64,000 nt of DNA. Origin: Chlamydoabsidia padenii. Its lineage: Eukaryota; Mucoromycota; Mucoromycetes; Mucorales; Cunninghamellaceae. Both the position numbers and the translations under genes were made by a program. Below the pieces are notes generated by a model that had not been told where the DNA came from, searched no databases, and worked only from the letters and a program-made list of their open reading frames with translations. The stretch spans positions 186,001 through 250,000 of the forward strand of contig JAIWND010000023.1 of the NCBI GenBank assembly GCA_025330725.1, in the 5' to 3' direction. Shown in pieces: positions 22,441-36,449 of the stretch; within the stretch, counting starts at the first letter, position 1, and the number at the start of each line of letters is the position of its first letter.

Positions 22441-22516
22441 CACCCATCAATAAAATTTCTTTCCCTTTGTCAATTCACTTGCCTTCTCTTTTATTCTTCT
22501 TCAATTAGACGACGAC

Positions 22517-23455
22517 ATGGTGGCCTCTACTTCTTTGAATGTTGTACCTGATGATCCAACGGCATACAAGACCAAAGAATACTGGGAAGAACGCTATCAA
22601 AAGTACACCTACAAAAAAAAAAAAAGAAGAAGAAAAAGTAAATATACGACACTAATTAGCTTTGTTATGGATCTTTATAGAGAAGACGCTAATACCACGT
22701 TTGATTGGTTCAAGACCTACGAAGAACTCCAACCTTTACTCAATGAACATATCAAGAACAAGGATGCTTCGATTCTTATCCTAGGCTGTGGCAATTCTAG
22801 TAAGTCCCTAGGAAAAGAAGGTCATACTGCCTGCGTCCATGTTTTTAATCTACTTTATATTCACTTATAGCACTGGGTGAAGATATGTACAAGGATGGAT
22901 ATACGAACATTACCAACATTGACTATTCCAAAACTGTGATCGACAACATGAAGGAACGCTGTGGGGACACACCTGGAATGACTTGTAAGATCAAATATAG
23001 AGTATGTATAGAGTGTGTGTATGTGTCACCATTAACAGTATTAAACTTTTATGCTATAGGGCTGGAAATGGACATCAGAGACTTGAAGTTTGATGATCAA
23101 TCTTACGACATTGTGATCGATAAAGGTAAGTAACAAAGTATTATTATGTTTTTGCTTTTATAATTAATGCACTTGTTAACTCTTCTTTTCATATATACAT
23201 ACAGGAACTATGGATGCATTGATGTGTGACCGTGGTGATGTCTGGGATCCTTCCGAAGAACTTATTGCTGAAGTAAAAGGAGAAGTGGATGAAGTGGTCC
23301 GTGTACTCAAGGTGGGTGGTGCCTTTTTATATTTGACCTTTGGACAACCTCACTTTAGAAAACGCCATCTTCAACGTGATTGCTGGGAAATCAAGACAAC
23401 GACTATGGGTGATGCATTCCACTACTTCTTCTACTCTATGGTGAAGGAACGATAA
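22517..23455 (+). CDS. eEF1A lysine methyltransferase 4-like SAM enzyme
   Basis: Starts MVASTSLNVVPDDPTAYKT and is spliced from at least four exons. Marks: TKEYWEERYQK, DWFKTYEELQPLL, the SAM-binding motif ILILGCGNSS, NITNIDYSKTVIDNM, DIVIDKGTMDALMC and the end strand TFGQPHFRKRHL. These match EEF1AKMT4, a small seven-beta-strand methyltransferase that methylates a lysine of translation elongation factor 1A in animals. In fungi the substrate is less certain. The first intron boundary is ambiguous: both a GTACAC donor and a downstream GTAAAT donor give an open frame, and the latter would add a Lys/Arg-rich stretch (TYKKKKRRRK). Nearby genes are functionally unrelated. It sits 107 bp downstream of the transporter on the same strand. 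Confidence 0.8.
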
Positions 23456-23524
23456 ATCAATCAGTATGCTGCTTAGAAATAGTAGACCTCTCTCTCTCTC
23501 CACTATACATAATACTCCCACATA

Positions 23525-23540
23525 AATTTTGAATCCCGAT
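23525..23540 (-). promoter_or_regulatory. Recurrent element (reverse) upstream of DNA ligase
   Basis: ATCGGGATTCAAAATT on the minus strand, about 65-80 bp upstream of the ligase ATG; slightly degenerate. Confidence 0.5.
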
Positions 23541-23604
23541 TATTTTTATTATGGTTTTATCTGTTTATTCTCTCTCTCCCTTCTTTTTAAATTAAATAAA
23601 GCTA

Positions 23605-25323
23605 ATGTTTACCTTGATTTCGACTTTATATTATCAACAACATATTAGTTGTCTACGACGGTATTCAACAAAACCAACCTCACCCGTGAAACTACTCGAT
23701 CAATTGCACCAACTCTTTGTGGCCGTTAACCAAACACAAAGCATTAATGGGAAACGACAGATCTTGCAACAATACCCAAGCTGTCAAGCGATCTTGAAAC
23801 GAATCTACGATCCTCATCGACGACACTTTGTATCATCTAAAGCAGTTACCGCCTATATACTCAAGCGAAATTCACAACAACCCTTACCAATTACAACCAC
23901 TGCGTCTAACCAAGAAGCTCCTAATTCTACTACATTCACCACTTTGGAAGCCTTGCTCGATGCCTTATCCTCACGACAATTAACCGGTCATGCTGCCTTG
24001 GATGCAATAAGTGCCTTTTATCATCAATACTGTACCAGCACTATTCAACAGTCAATGTTTTGGCGTGTCTTGGATCGCGACTTGAAAATGGGGGTATCAG
24101 TGCAAACGATACGGCGACTCTTGACGGACAACAATTCAAGCACCCCTCTCAGCGCAGACACACCAATGGATTTTAATGAAACTAATACCAACCAGCAGAA
24201 CTCATTGTACGATCGGCGCTATATGAAAGTATCCTTGGCAACGACAATGCGACCTTCTGATGAAATGAAATTATGGGATGATATCGACAAAATAGGACCT
24301 TGCTATGTATCACGAAAATTGGATGGTGTGCGATGTATCACATTGATTCAATATACCCTTGACAACCAGCATCAACCACATATCACATTCTGCTCTAGGA
24401 CTGGACGGGTATTTGACTCTTTGGCCAAAGTGGAACAGGCGATACGACTACAACTGAATAAACAAGACTTTTCGCCAAAGAACGACATGGTGCTGGATGG
24501 GGAAATCTGTGTCTATCCTTCTTCTTCTTATGATGACTACGTTGAAGATACAAGAAAAGAAGACTTTTTGACAACCATGCGACAAATTCGAACACTAAAG
24601 AAACAGATGGATGACCCGGTTTATCAAATATTTGATCTTATTGGTCTGGATGTATTTCGCAAAGGTAAAGGTGGGCCTCTCTTTAGTGAGCGGCAGCAAC
24701 AACTGGAAGAGTTTTTACAATCTTATACGGGGCAACATCTCAAACTGGTCCAGCAAACTCCTGTCTTCTCTAGTGATCAATTGGTGCCCCTGAAACGAAA
24801 AGTCGCTCAATTTGGCTGGGAAGGGCTGATCTTACGGAAAAACGTCAACTATGAAGGGAAAAGAAGGTAATCGAATGAAGAAGAAGAAGAAGAAAAGTAG
24901 TATATGTGTATTAACCCTAATGTTTGTTATATTTATAATAGTCGGAATATGCTCAAAATCAAGGAATGGGAGGATGCAGAATATATTGTCCAACGAATCG
25001 AAACGGGTACTATGCGGATGCCCGATACAGGACAACAGAAACGAGTGATGACGAATGTAATCATCAATCACAAAGGTAAACACACCCACACATAAATGGA
25101 AACAAATATAATATGTCTTCTTATGAATATTGATCTAGGAAACGACGTTGGTGTTGGTTCTGGGTTTAGTATGCAAAGTAGATTGGATTATGCAAACAAT
25201 CCAGATCTCATTCTTGGCAAGTTGATTACTGTCCAATACTTCTCCGAATCACTTGGCGACAGTGGCAATCTCTCTCTTCGGTTTCCTTCGGTGAAGGCCG
25301 TATACGAAAATGGGCGGGATTAG
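23605..25323 (+). CDS. ATP-dependent DNA ligase, phage/bacterial type, probably mitochondrial
   Basis: Exons 23605-24865, 24942-25074 and 25139-25323 give about 525 residues. The leader (MFTLISTLYYQQHISCLRR, then YSTKP) resembles a mitochondrial presequence. A helical N-terminal domain (ALDAISAFYHQYC, RVLDRDLKMGVS) is followed by nucleotidyl-transferase motifs: I SRKLDGVR (adenylated Lys), III SRTGRVFD, IV DGEICVYP, V EGLILRKN, and then KIKEWEDAEYIV. The C-terminus is an OB fold of the compact phage/Chlorella-virus kind (GSGFSMQSRLDYANNP, LRFPSVKAVYENGRD). This differs from the eukaryotic nuclear ligases I, III and IV, which have long extra domains. It seals nicks using ATP. By family it could serve mitochondrial DNA, but targeting is inferred only. 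Confidence 0.85.
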
Positions 25324-25934
25324 TAGTTAGTAGTAGAGTAAATAGATAGAACTTTATTATACCTTGATCTTTTTGTTAATTAGTTAATAAACAAACACTC
25401 TAACACTCATAATATCATGCTATGTGGCTCTGTGTACTGAATCCAATTTGTTATGTTAATGTGAAATGATGACTTGATGTAGTTCAAAGGGGCGTCAGAG
25501 ACGATTTATGCAGATTGCATTACAAGATTAAGATTCAGGTACCGATTGTCTTTTTTTCCAAAAATGGATCCATTCCATTATCACTTTGGAAGCACTGGTT
25601 TTGATTATCGGTAATGTGAATCTCGGTTAAACCATGCCCGCTTTCACAGGACATATTCAGTCCGATCACTTGATGTTAAAGACAGATCGACCAAGTTTGG
25701 AAAAACAAAAGACAATAGGAAAAAACATTTCAATTTATTCTTGCTGTTTTTTTGAGCTGGCAGTTTGGAGATTGTATGGTTTTTGTAGTTGAGGGAAAAG
25801 GATGATTTAAGGTTGCATTGAAAGATCGTCGGGGGCTTGACGCTTTCGTCCTGTAAGGTTTCGGGATTTGAATTTATTTCTCTTCCTTTTTTTTTTTTCG
25901 AGTCTGTCAAAGATTTTTTCTTCTTATCCAACTC
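25324..25934. other. Spacer between ligase and RRP8
   Basis: AT-rich 3' sequence of the ligase (AATAAACAAAC near 25386), then a promoter segment with the recurrent element at 25861-25875. No gene seen. Confidence 0.5.
25861..25875 (+). promoter_or_regulatory. Recurrent element TCGGGATTTGAATTT upstream of RRP8
   Basis: Ends about 60 bp upstream of the RRP8 ATG, same strand; a perfect consensus copy. Confidence 0.65.
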
Positions 25935-26528
25935 ATGCAACCTTTATTTCAAACATCAGGTTGGTCTCTACCTGCCAACATTGCAGCAGATACAAAGAAG
26001 AAACAAAACAAAGGTGATGATAGTACGTCAACAAAGGTGACCAAGGATGCCGATCAACTACAAGCCCAATTCAATCAACTGGGACCCAAAAAAGACAAGA
26101 AGAACAAGAAGAAACGAGATCGACAAAAGAGTGATACGAACACACAGGCACCCATGAAGAAAGCCAAGACTGATCAAGAAGGTGGAACTATTACTCAACA
26201 GGAACAGCAATTACAACAAAAGCAACAATCAACTCAAAAGAAACAAGACCGGGGATCGCATAGTAAAGATAGCATCATCAAGACGAACAAAGGTCAGCCA
26301 TCAAAACAACAACAGCCCACTACTGATACAAAGCAGCAGCAACAACCAGACTCTGCCAGTAACAACAATACCAAGACTAAACAATCTTTGCCTGTGAAAA
26401 ATACACCAAGTGCCAACAAGACGAAGAAGCCACTGGATGCCAACAAGAAAAACAAACTCAAGGAGGTAAAATGATAAAAGAGGTAATTACTACAGTAATA
26501 TTGCTTACTCACATACCTTTTTCTTTTT

Positions 26529-26571
<43 letters not shown>

Positions 26572-27739
26572 GTCAAACGAATATAGCTTCTCAACAAAAG
26601 TAAAGCATCTACGGCGGTTCCAATCAAAGCACCTTCTGAATCTAAACCTGTAGCAGCACCTCCTCAACCTACCACCACCAAAAACAAGTCAAACACCACT
26701 GAACCTGGACTTACAGCACTCCAACTTAAAATGAAGGACAAGTTATCTGGTGCAAGATTCCGATGGTTAAATGAAAAACTGTACACCACCGAAGGCAACG
26801 AAGCATTTAGTTTATTCCAAGAAAAGCCTGAACTGTTTGATGAAGTAAGTCAACTTTTTGGTTTTTGCATATGGTATGATGAAATCTAACTATTTGATAC
26901 TTTTAACTTTTTAGTATCACGAAGGATTTAGACATCAAGTGGAATCATGGCCTGTGAACCCTGTAGACCTTATCTTGGAACAACTCTCTAAAATGCCCAA
27001 AGGCACCGTGGTGGCAGATCTTGGATGTGGTGATGCCGTGATTGGACATACCTTGAAGAAACAAAAGGTGCTTAGCTATGATTTAATAGCGAAGAATGAT
27101 AAAGTGATCGCCTGTGATATCACCAAGGTAATAAAGGAGTATGGTGTAATGTAAGGGTAACTGGGACTAATCCTCTTCTTGTAGTTACCATTGTCGGCCA
27201 ATGTAGTTGATGTGGTAGTCTTCTCTTTATCACTTATGGGTACCAATTATGTTGACTTTTTAAAAGAAGCCCATCGTATATTGAAGGAAGGGTAAATCGA
27301 TTGGAAATATATCACTATATATTGGTATACTAACTCTACTTTGTATCATTATATTCTAGTGGTGAAATGAAGATTGCCGAAGTTGTCAGTCGATTCAGTG
27401 ATATTGATGGCTTCATCGATCTGGTAGAAAGTCTTGGCTTTGATTTTATGGAAAAGGTAATCATGAAATAGAATTGGTGTGTATGTGCTATGCTAAAACG
27501 ATCACTCACTCTATCTATACTCATAGGATGATGACAATAAAATGTTTGTCATGCTCTATTTCACCAAACGCCCTGAATCTGACATGATGGCTGATGCTGA
27601 TGATGATGAAATGTTGGAAGGTTTATCGAAAAGCATGAAACGATCACTGAAACAGGGTGCCGGTGTCAGAACTAATATGAACAAGCTTCGCAAGAAATCT
27701 CAAATCCTTTTAAAGCCTTGTCTTTATAAACGTAGATAG
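25935..27739 (+). CDS. RRP8: Ribosomal RNA-processing protein 8 (25S rRNA m1A methyltransferase)
   Basis: Starts [19 protein letters not shown] and is spliced from about six exons. The first 240 residues are Lys/Gln-rich low complexity, as in yeast Rrp8 (nucleolar targeting). The catalytic part begins [19 protein letters not shown], then [18 protein letters not shown], the SAM motif [13 protein letters not shown], the core string [33 protein letters not shown] and [11 protein letters not shown]. These are RRP8 signatures. The enzyme methylates N1 of an adenine in the large-subunit rRNA in the nucleolus and affects early processing. The first intron (26466-26586) contains a near-unbroken T run of about 45 bases. 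Confidence 0.94.
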
Positions 27740-27932
27740 ATTACTATTAGAACTCTCCCACTCCTTATGTATATACAATAGTCTTGATCCTTTTAATAAA
27801 AATTATGCTATTACATAACCCATTCAACCTGTCTGTCGATTTAAATCGCCGCTTAAATCGTTTGGATATTCACGCCCTTCACTTTTTTTTTTTTCTTTGA
27901 CTCTTCTTTCCGCTTGTCTAATCTTCTTCACC

Positions 27933-30900
27933 ATGGTATGAACGATGCATTCTTATAAAACAAACACTCCACTCTTCTAACTTGACAAGTTTACTTTTTA
28001 ACATATAAACTAGTCCCTCGAATATGCATTTAAACAAAATGGCCCTGATCTTGACAGTATGATTACAGACATACTTGACCTTGGTGCTTCTCATTACTCG
28101 CCCGATCAAACAACAGCTGGTGCTATTGCGAAGATTGTCTTTAACAGGTATGAAAACGTAGAAGAATAAAAAGTGTTTACAATACTAATGTTGATAACTG
28201 ACTCTCTTTCTTGGTTTTTTATTTTTTGCGGTGTATTGCTGTATAGACTGACCTATATCCAAAACTTACCATCTACTTCTGTGGATAATAGGCAAAAGGA
28301 GATGGCGTTTTTATACGGTGAATATGCGACTTGGTCTCTACTTGACAGTATACAAAGGTAAATGGAAACAAAAAAAGTGTGGAAAGACCCAAAAGGTAGA
28401 AGTGCCATCCACAGTAAGGACACTTACTAACTCTGTTCCTCTCCCCTTTACCATTTAATGGAACCTGTATTTATAGATCAAGCTCACCACTCCAAAAATC
28501 CTCGGTAAGTAATCACTAATATATAGACACGAGATAACCGATATACTTACGCTGATATTACAGAACATTAGGAATTGGATCAACAATATGCCAAGTGATC
28601 AACATATACCAGTAGCCATATTAAAGGACGACATGGAGGAAGAGGTGGAAGCAGAAATCGAAGCGATGCTCAACTTTTCGATAACAACACCAGTCAGCTC
28701 AACCAACAACACGTCTACGAACCATTTAAAAAGAATGATCCATTTCGACGACGACACGGATGATGATGATGATGCTCACGTAAACAATCTACCAATAAAT
28801 GCGACACAACGACGACGTACAACACAGGACGATCAAATCAAGATGGAAAAAACGAACGAATCCTTATACAACCATTTACGAAAGAATGATCTGGACGGAG
28901 CGGTGCGATTCTCTACTAACAACAGCGAACCTTGGTTTGCGGCTATCATCAAGGCATATGTCCAACAATGCAAGAAAATACAACGTAAGTACATCTACTG
29001 GGATAAATGATGATTTGGGAAACTGACGATATTATTGTTGTAGAGGGTGATTCTATCGAGCTAGAAGCGGAACAACAGAAGATTTGGCGAAAGTCTTCTG
29101 AAAACAGACTCAAAAAGGTATGGAATAGGATAACTAGGGCCAACTGACTAACGTGATGTATTCATTTGATGCGAATAGGGAACATCCGGACCTTATAGTG
29201 AAGCTATTTATGGTATATTAGTCGGTGATATTGATCTCGTAAGTGACATGTGGATATATGGATTATATGGGATGTGATTAATCTTATTTTTTTGGATGTA
29301 CCACTCATTTAGATATTGCCAGTGTGTGGGACCTGGGAAGATGTAATTTGGGCATATTACACAACTCGAATGGAACTCACCTTGGATAAAATGGCGGAAT
29401 CATGCAACATCACTGACGCTATCACTGTTCTGGACGAAGCTCACGGTGACATTGCAAATAGAAAAGATATTAGTCTACCAAGGTAAGAAAACAAAATAGT
29501 GTAGGATAAAGTATAACTCTTATGATATTATTTGATTAGAAAACATCCCGCACACTTCTTCCATTTGGTACAAGCACACATTCTCAATCAAGATTTTGAA
29601 CAACTATTTCAACTGACACACAAAAACCCGGATGATGGATCATACTACAAGGCATTTATCGTTAGGTAAAATGAAACTGAAAAGAAGATACCGAAATATC
29701 TATCGAGACTCATGCTTATATCCAATAGGAACGACACCGATATCCGGCACCAAGTGGATCGATTCATGGCAGCATTTGCTGTGTATGCAAGGCGGTACCT
29801 GGATGCACCTTTGGCTGACTTGAATACCGACCAAATTATATATCACTATGCAAAGCGAAATCAGTACCCGCCAACATTCAATGCAAGTCAAGAAGAAAAT
29901 AATTCTGGGACTATAAACATTTGTCTAACCCACCTTTCGAAATGTATTAGCCTAGGATCCTGGCATTTTACGCATCACAAATCAACTCGGAATTGGAAAT
30001 CGACCTCTTTGCCCAATTCTTGATCGGTAAGACATAATGGCCTATCATAAAGAATACTAACATATTCTTTCCAAACTCGATCTACTTGACACATAGGCTT
30101 TGAAGGCGATAGTCAAGAACGCAGGTTACTCATAGATCTGGCATTACAATACAAGTTGCATATCGCATCCATCCTGCGTCGGACGTTTAATCTCGCTTTG
30201 AAGCGTCCAACATCTCAAGTATAGGAAAAAAAAAAGGAGGAAATGCTGGATTTTACTGTACTAATTCTTTTTTGTTTTTCTTTAAAAGGAAACACAGGAA
30301 GCGACTATGGAGCGGCACACTGATTATAGCGATGACCATGGCTTTGGTATATTCGAACTCGATGGACCAATACCCGACCAAATATCCAAATTCCATCAAG
30401 CATTGGAATGGCTCTTGATGGATGAATCAGTATATGGAGATGCGATCAAGGAAATCAACAATATGGTACGCCAATATCTCGGTGGGCGGAAAATCTACTT
30501 GGCGGAAAACATGATTGAATCACTGCCTGTAGAGGTGATCGACACATGTTTGTTACATACTCAAGGCGGCTTCCAGTTACCCAACTATTTGGATGAATTC
30601 CAAGATCATGCGTTATTATTGGAATGTTGGAAACTATTCTCATCTTGGAAAACCCTACAAAAGGAAACCCCCGATGGCACATTGTAAGTAAAAAAGTAGA
30701 TGGCAGAATGATGTATTCTTTAACACCGCTATCTTTATAGGGACAAGTTGGAAGCACTCAAACGTACCTTAGCTTGGGAAAGGGACTTGCTGGAATTGAC
30801 CGAAAAGCTCGAAAATCGACTACTGGGCTTTTTAAACTCATCATGGATGAAAGGTAATGACACAATGATGATCTTGTTGTTGTTGACTTAATTTATTTTT

Positions 30901-31266
30901 GTGGCTCGTGATGCCTATTTTTATACTGACGTAGATGACGACGGATCGGTAACTGACGGCTCAAATGACGCATTGCGACAGATATACATATCGGAGGCTG
31001 TGCTCCGACTCCATCATATCCAGTATTGCACAAAGGACCTCAGTGACAGGTAAGCCATGGGGATTTGATACAGTGTATATCACAAACATAGTTAACTTGC
31101 TTCTCTCTCTTTTTTTTTTTTTTTTTACTTTTTTAAAACCAGCAGCAGCTACTTGGAAAAAAAGAATGCATTAATACATCTAGTGGCTAGTGAAAAAAGT
31201 AGTATATATAAAGATATTGTTGGATGTGGGAAGATGGGATTTATCTTCAAAACAATAAACGAATAA
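27933..31266 (+). CDS. NUP84: Nucleoporin NUP84/NUP107
   Basis: Many-exon gene. The first coding exon appears to be just ATG (27933-27935) followed by donor GTATGA; the next exon reads SLEYAFKQNGPDLDSMITDI. Family marks are SLYNHLRKNDLDGAVRF, QKIWRKSSENRLKK, EAIYGILVGDIDLILPVCG then TWEDVIWAYYTTRMEL, FFHLVQAHILNQDFEQLF and RILAFYASQINSELEIDLFA. These match the Nup84 (yeast)/Nup107 (animal) scaffold of the Y-shaped nuclear-pore complex. An acidic, low-complexity stretch (DDDTDDDDDAH) precedes the alpha-helical solenoid. The junction before RILAFY is best explained by a GC donor (GCAAGT at 29883). The last exon ends GFIFKTINE. Introns are 50-120 bp. Confidence 0.9.
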
Positions 31267-31641
31267 TAAAGAAAAAGGACTCAATTTAGTATGAAATGAT
31301 GATGGTTGTTATTGTCTTTTGGTTGATTGTGTGTTTACATGTCCTTCTTTGGTCAAGTCTGTGTATTGTATGGCAAGGCTTACCAAATGAATGGACACAA
31401 TGTGACATAAAAATGATATTCCCGGGTCTTTGAATGTAATAAGCAAGCCCATTTTTGCCAAGGGTTACTTGATTTGGGGTCAAAGCCTATACCCGAAAAA
31501 GAGGTCATTTCAACCCCATTGTGTTACAAAATGATAAAAATTCAGGATCGACGGATTTCTTTCCACCTGTCTCTTTCTTCCATTCTTCACACTTTCCCCC
31601 CCCCCCTTCTATACCCCATTCCTATAACAAACTCTCGCCAT

Positions 31642-33718
31642 ATGGAACAAACACAGAACTCCAACAACACAATGGCAAACACCAATGATATCACCCACCA
31701 CCACCCTGAAAACGACCATGACAGTAAAATTCAAATGGATAGCTCTGGCAAACCAAACGATACAAGTCAGGACCCTTTACGACAAGACAGTAATGGTCAA
31801 GACAATACCAGTGTACCTAATCAGAATGACACAACAAAAACAACAACACCTCGTCATCGGGAACCTACTGCATTGGAAGGCGTAATGTCGATTGTCAGAT
31901 CTTCTTGGTTGAATCCTTTGGTTGTCTTTATTCCTTTTGGTATTGTGTCTCACTTTGTATGGAGCCCAACGGTAACTTTTATACTCAACTTTATTGCCAT
32001 CGTACCTCTGGCCAAACTACTGGGGTATGCTACTGAAGATATCAGTCTTCGAGTGGGGGAAGTAAGTAAAAAAAAAAAAACATGATATCGGTGATCTTGT
32101 TACTAATAGAAATTCAAAAATATAGGTACTGGGTGGTCTATTGAATGCTTCTTTTGGTAATGCCGTAGAACTGATTGTATCCATTATTGCCCTGACTAAA
32201 AACTTGGTGATTGTTGTGGTAAGTTGTATGGGACGGGACGGAACATATGAAAAGAGTGTGACTTTATCCTTTTTGTTTTATGCGTGCAAAAGCAAGCTAG
32301 TATGTTGGGATCTATATTGTCAAACCTGCTACTCGTTCTTGGCATGTGCTTTTGGCTAGGTGGTTATCGCTACAAGGAACAATCATTTAATGTCACGGCA
32401 GCTCAAACCTCGGCCTCTCTTCTATTTATCGCCACCGCCTCATTACTTCTTCCCGCAGCTTTTTACGGATCTACCTATGGAAGCGAAAACATCGCCACTG
32501 TCAACTCAGATATCTTGATTATTTCTAGGGCTACATCTATCATCTTGTTGCTCATCTATTTTGCATATCTGATGTTCCAGGTAAAGTGTTAAATACAAAA
32601 ATGTGGGATGGATCAATTAACCTTCTTTTTGTAGCTCAAGACACACAAGCACCTGGTACGCTAGATAACTAAAGAAGAATATCCCATCTCTAATGGAACA
32701 GATAGATTAATTTTTTTTTTTTTTTTTTATTGTTTAGTTTATGGAAGAAGCTGCTATTGAAGAATTCCGAGCACCATCAAGATATGTGGATGAACATAAT
32801 GCTAACGAATCACAACTGGAGCAAGACGGTGTTAATACAGGCGAAGATGAAGAATACCCGCAGATGCCTTTTTGGATGTCCATTGCATTGTAGGTCTACA
32901 ATAAAGGGAATTGAACTTGTATACTAATTTGACTTTATATATACATATAACTAGATTATTGGTGATTACTGCCCTGGTCGCCGTCTGTGCGGAGTTTCTG
33001 GTTAGTGCTATTGAAGCAGTGGTGGAACAATGGCACATCAGTCAGACGTTTGTTGGTCTCATCCTTTTACCAATTGTTGGGTAAATTAATTATGGTAATA
33101 CATTGTCTATCATACTCATCACCATTTTCTTTTTCCTTTTTACTCTACTGATACCATTAGAAACGCCGCCGAGCATGTTACCGCTGTCACTGTTGCTTAT
33201 AAAAACAAGGTAAAGGAATCAAGAGGACTCATTGTATTGATAGAAAAGATTACTTGAACTCATTCGATTTCTTTTTTTTTTATTTTATTTTTTACCTGTA
33301 GATGGACTTGGCTCTAGGTGTTGCAGTTGGTAGTAGTATGCAGATTGCTCTTCTTGTTACTCCTTTGATGGTGATTATTGGCTGGGGCATTAACGTGGAG
33401 ATGAGCCTCTACTTTAACATCTATGAAACAGCTGTCATGTTTATTGCGGTGGTCATGGTCAATTATCTTATTATGGATGGAAAGAGTAACTGGCTCGAAG
33501 GTAAGACAAAACCTGTTTATGACTATAATCATCATTGAAGAATGACTCGATTATACAATATACTCACTTTTTTTTTTTTTTTTTTTTTTAATAATTGCAT
33601 AGGATTGATGCTCTTCGCGGTCTATATTATCATTGCCATCAGCTTTTACTACTATCCTGATAATGCATCTGGTGGTCTCAGTGGTGGTCAAAGCAACAAC
33701 TCTACCTCCAATGCTTGA
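31642..33718 (+). CDS. VCX1: Vacuolar Ca2+/H+ exchanger (CAX family)
   Basis: Start taken at the ATG 31642 ([19 protein letters not shown]), because a C/T-rich tract directly upstream looks like a leader. A hydrophilic N-terminal tail of about 80 residues, rich in Asn/Asp, precedes the membrane domain. The two CAX repeat signatures are both present: [16 protein letters not shown] and [16 protein letters not shown], with [18 protein letters not shown] and [16 protein letters not shown]. An acidic loop (EEYPQMPF region) separates the halves. Spliced from about nine exons; last residues NNSTSNA. In the family the protein pumps Ca2+ into the vacuole in exchange for protons. The Asn/Asp-rich N-terminus could be regulatory, as in plant CAX autoinhibitory tails (inference). 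Confidence 0.92.
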
Positions 33719-34082
33719 GCACTTGGTAATTTCTAATAATAACCGGTACATATAGTTAACCATAGAATCCCCATTATATATCCCAATCACATGTAGTTAG
33801 TAGTATTTTACTCTTTAAACACAAACATTAATAAAAAATACACTTGTATGGTCATGCCCTGCCTTTAATACCTTTATGTGGATGATTCATGCAGGAATAT
33901 TGAAAGCAAAAAATGTGCTGCCAATTGCTGCTAGCTGTCGGGAATTTAAATAAGTGTATTTTTTGTTATCGATTTTCTCTTTCCATTAGCCATCACAATT
34001 ATCCTTCTTCCATATACATTTATATAAAACTACACAACTACTCTTATTACACGTCATATTAATATAAACAAGATATACAAAG
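33719..34082. promoter_or_regulatory. Spacer and ARP3 promoter
   Basis: The exchanger 3' region (AATAAAAAATAC near 33830) is followed by a variant of the recurrent element, TCGGGAATTTAAAT at 33938-33951, about 130 bp before the ARP3 ATG. Confidence 0.5.
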
Positions 34083-36008
<1,926 letters not shown>

Positions 36009-36449
36009 ATATTTATAATATAGTTGACCCTACCTAATAAAATGATCGCATTGTCTACCAAATGTTTGTAATATATGTGTGTCTGTTGTATGGTATCGAG
36101 TTATGGATGTTAATCGGGATGTTGGCAGGTTGTATCACTAACCTGTCTAATTCTTGACCAGGAATGTGTCTATATGACTGTGGGGGATGGAGGAAGATAA
36201 AGCATTTATTACATGATAAGATACCATTGACATAATTAGTTTTACTGAGGACATTTTATTTCCAGAATACAAGTAACAAGGGACATCAAGTCCAGTAATA
36301 AAAACAAAAGTATGATCTAATTCTAAGTAAATACTATAATGTATGGAAGTGAGTACCAAAGGTCGACAAGATATAAGGTGGGCGGAATCAAGACTGTGTT
36401 GAGTATATACAATGTTGAAGAGGATTGATAGTAGACCAGCTATTGATAT
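36009..36449. other. Tail-to-tail spacer, ARP3 and NMNAT
   Basis: AT-rich convergent 3' regions of both genes; no gene or repeat of note. Confidence 0.5.

Noticed and set aside
31474..31641. Longer N-terminus for the Ca2+/H+ exchanger
   Set aside because: The extension has a non-ATG start and passes through a C/T-rich stretch that looks like an untranslated leader; the ATG at 31642 is preferred.
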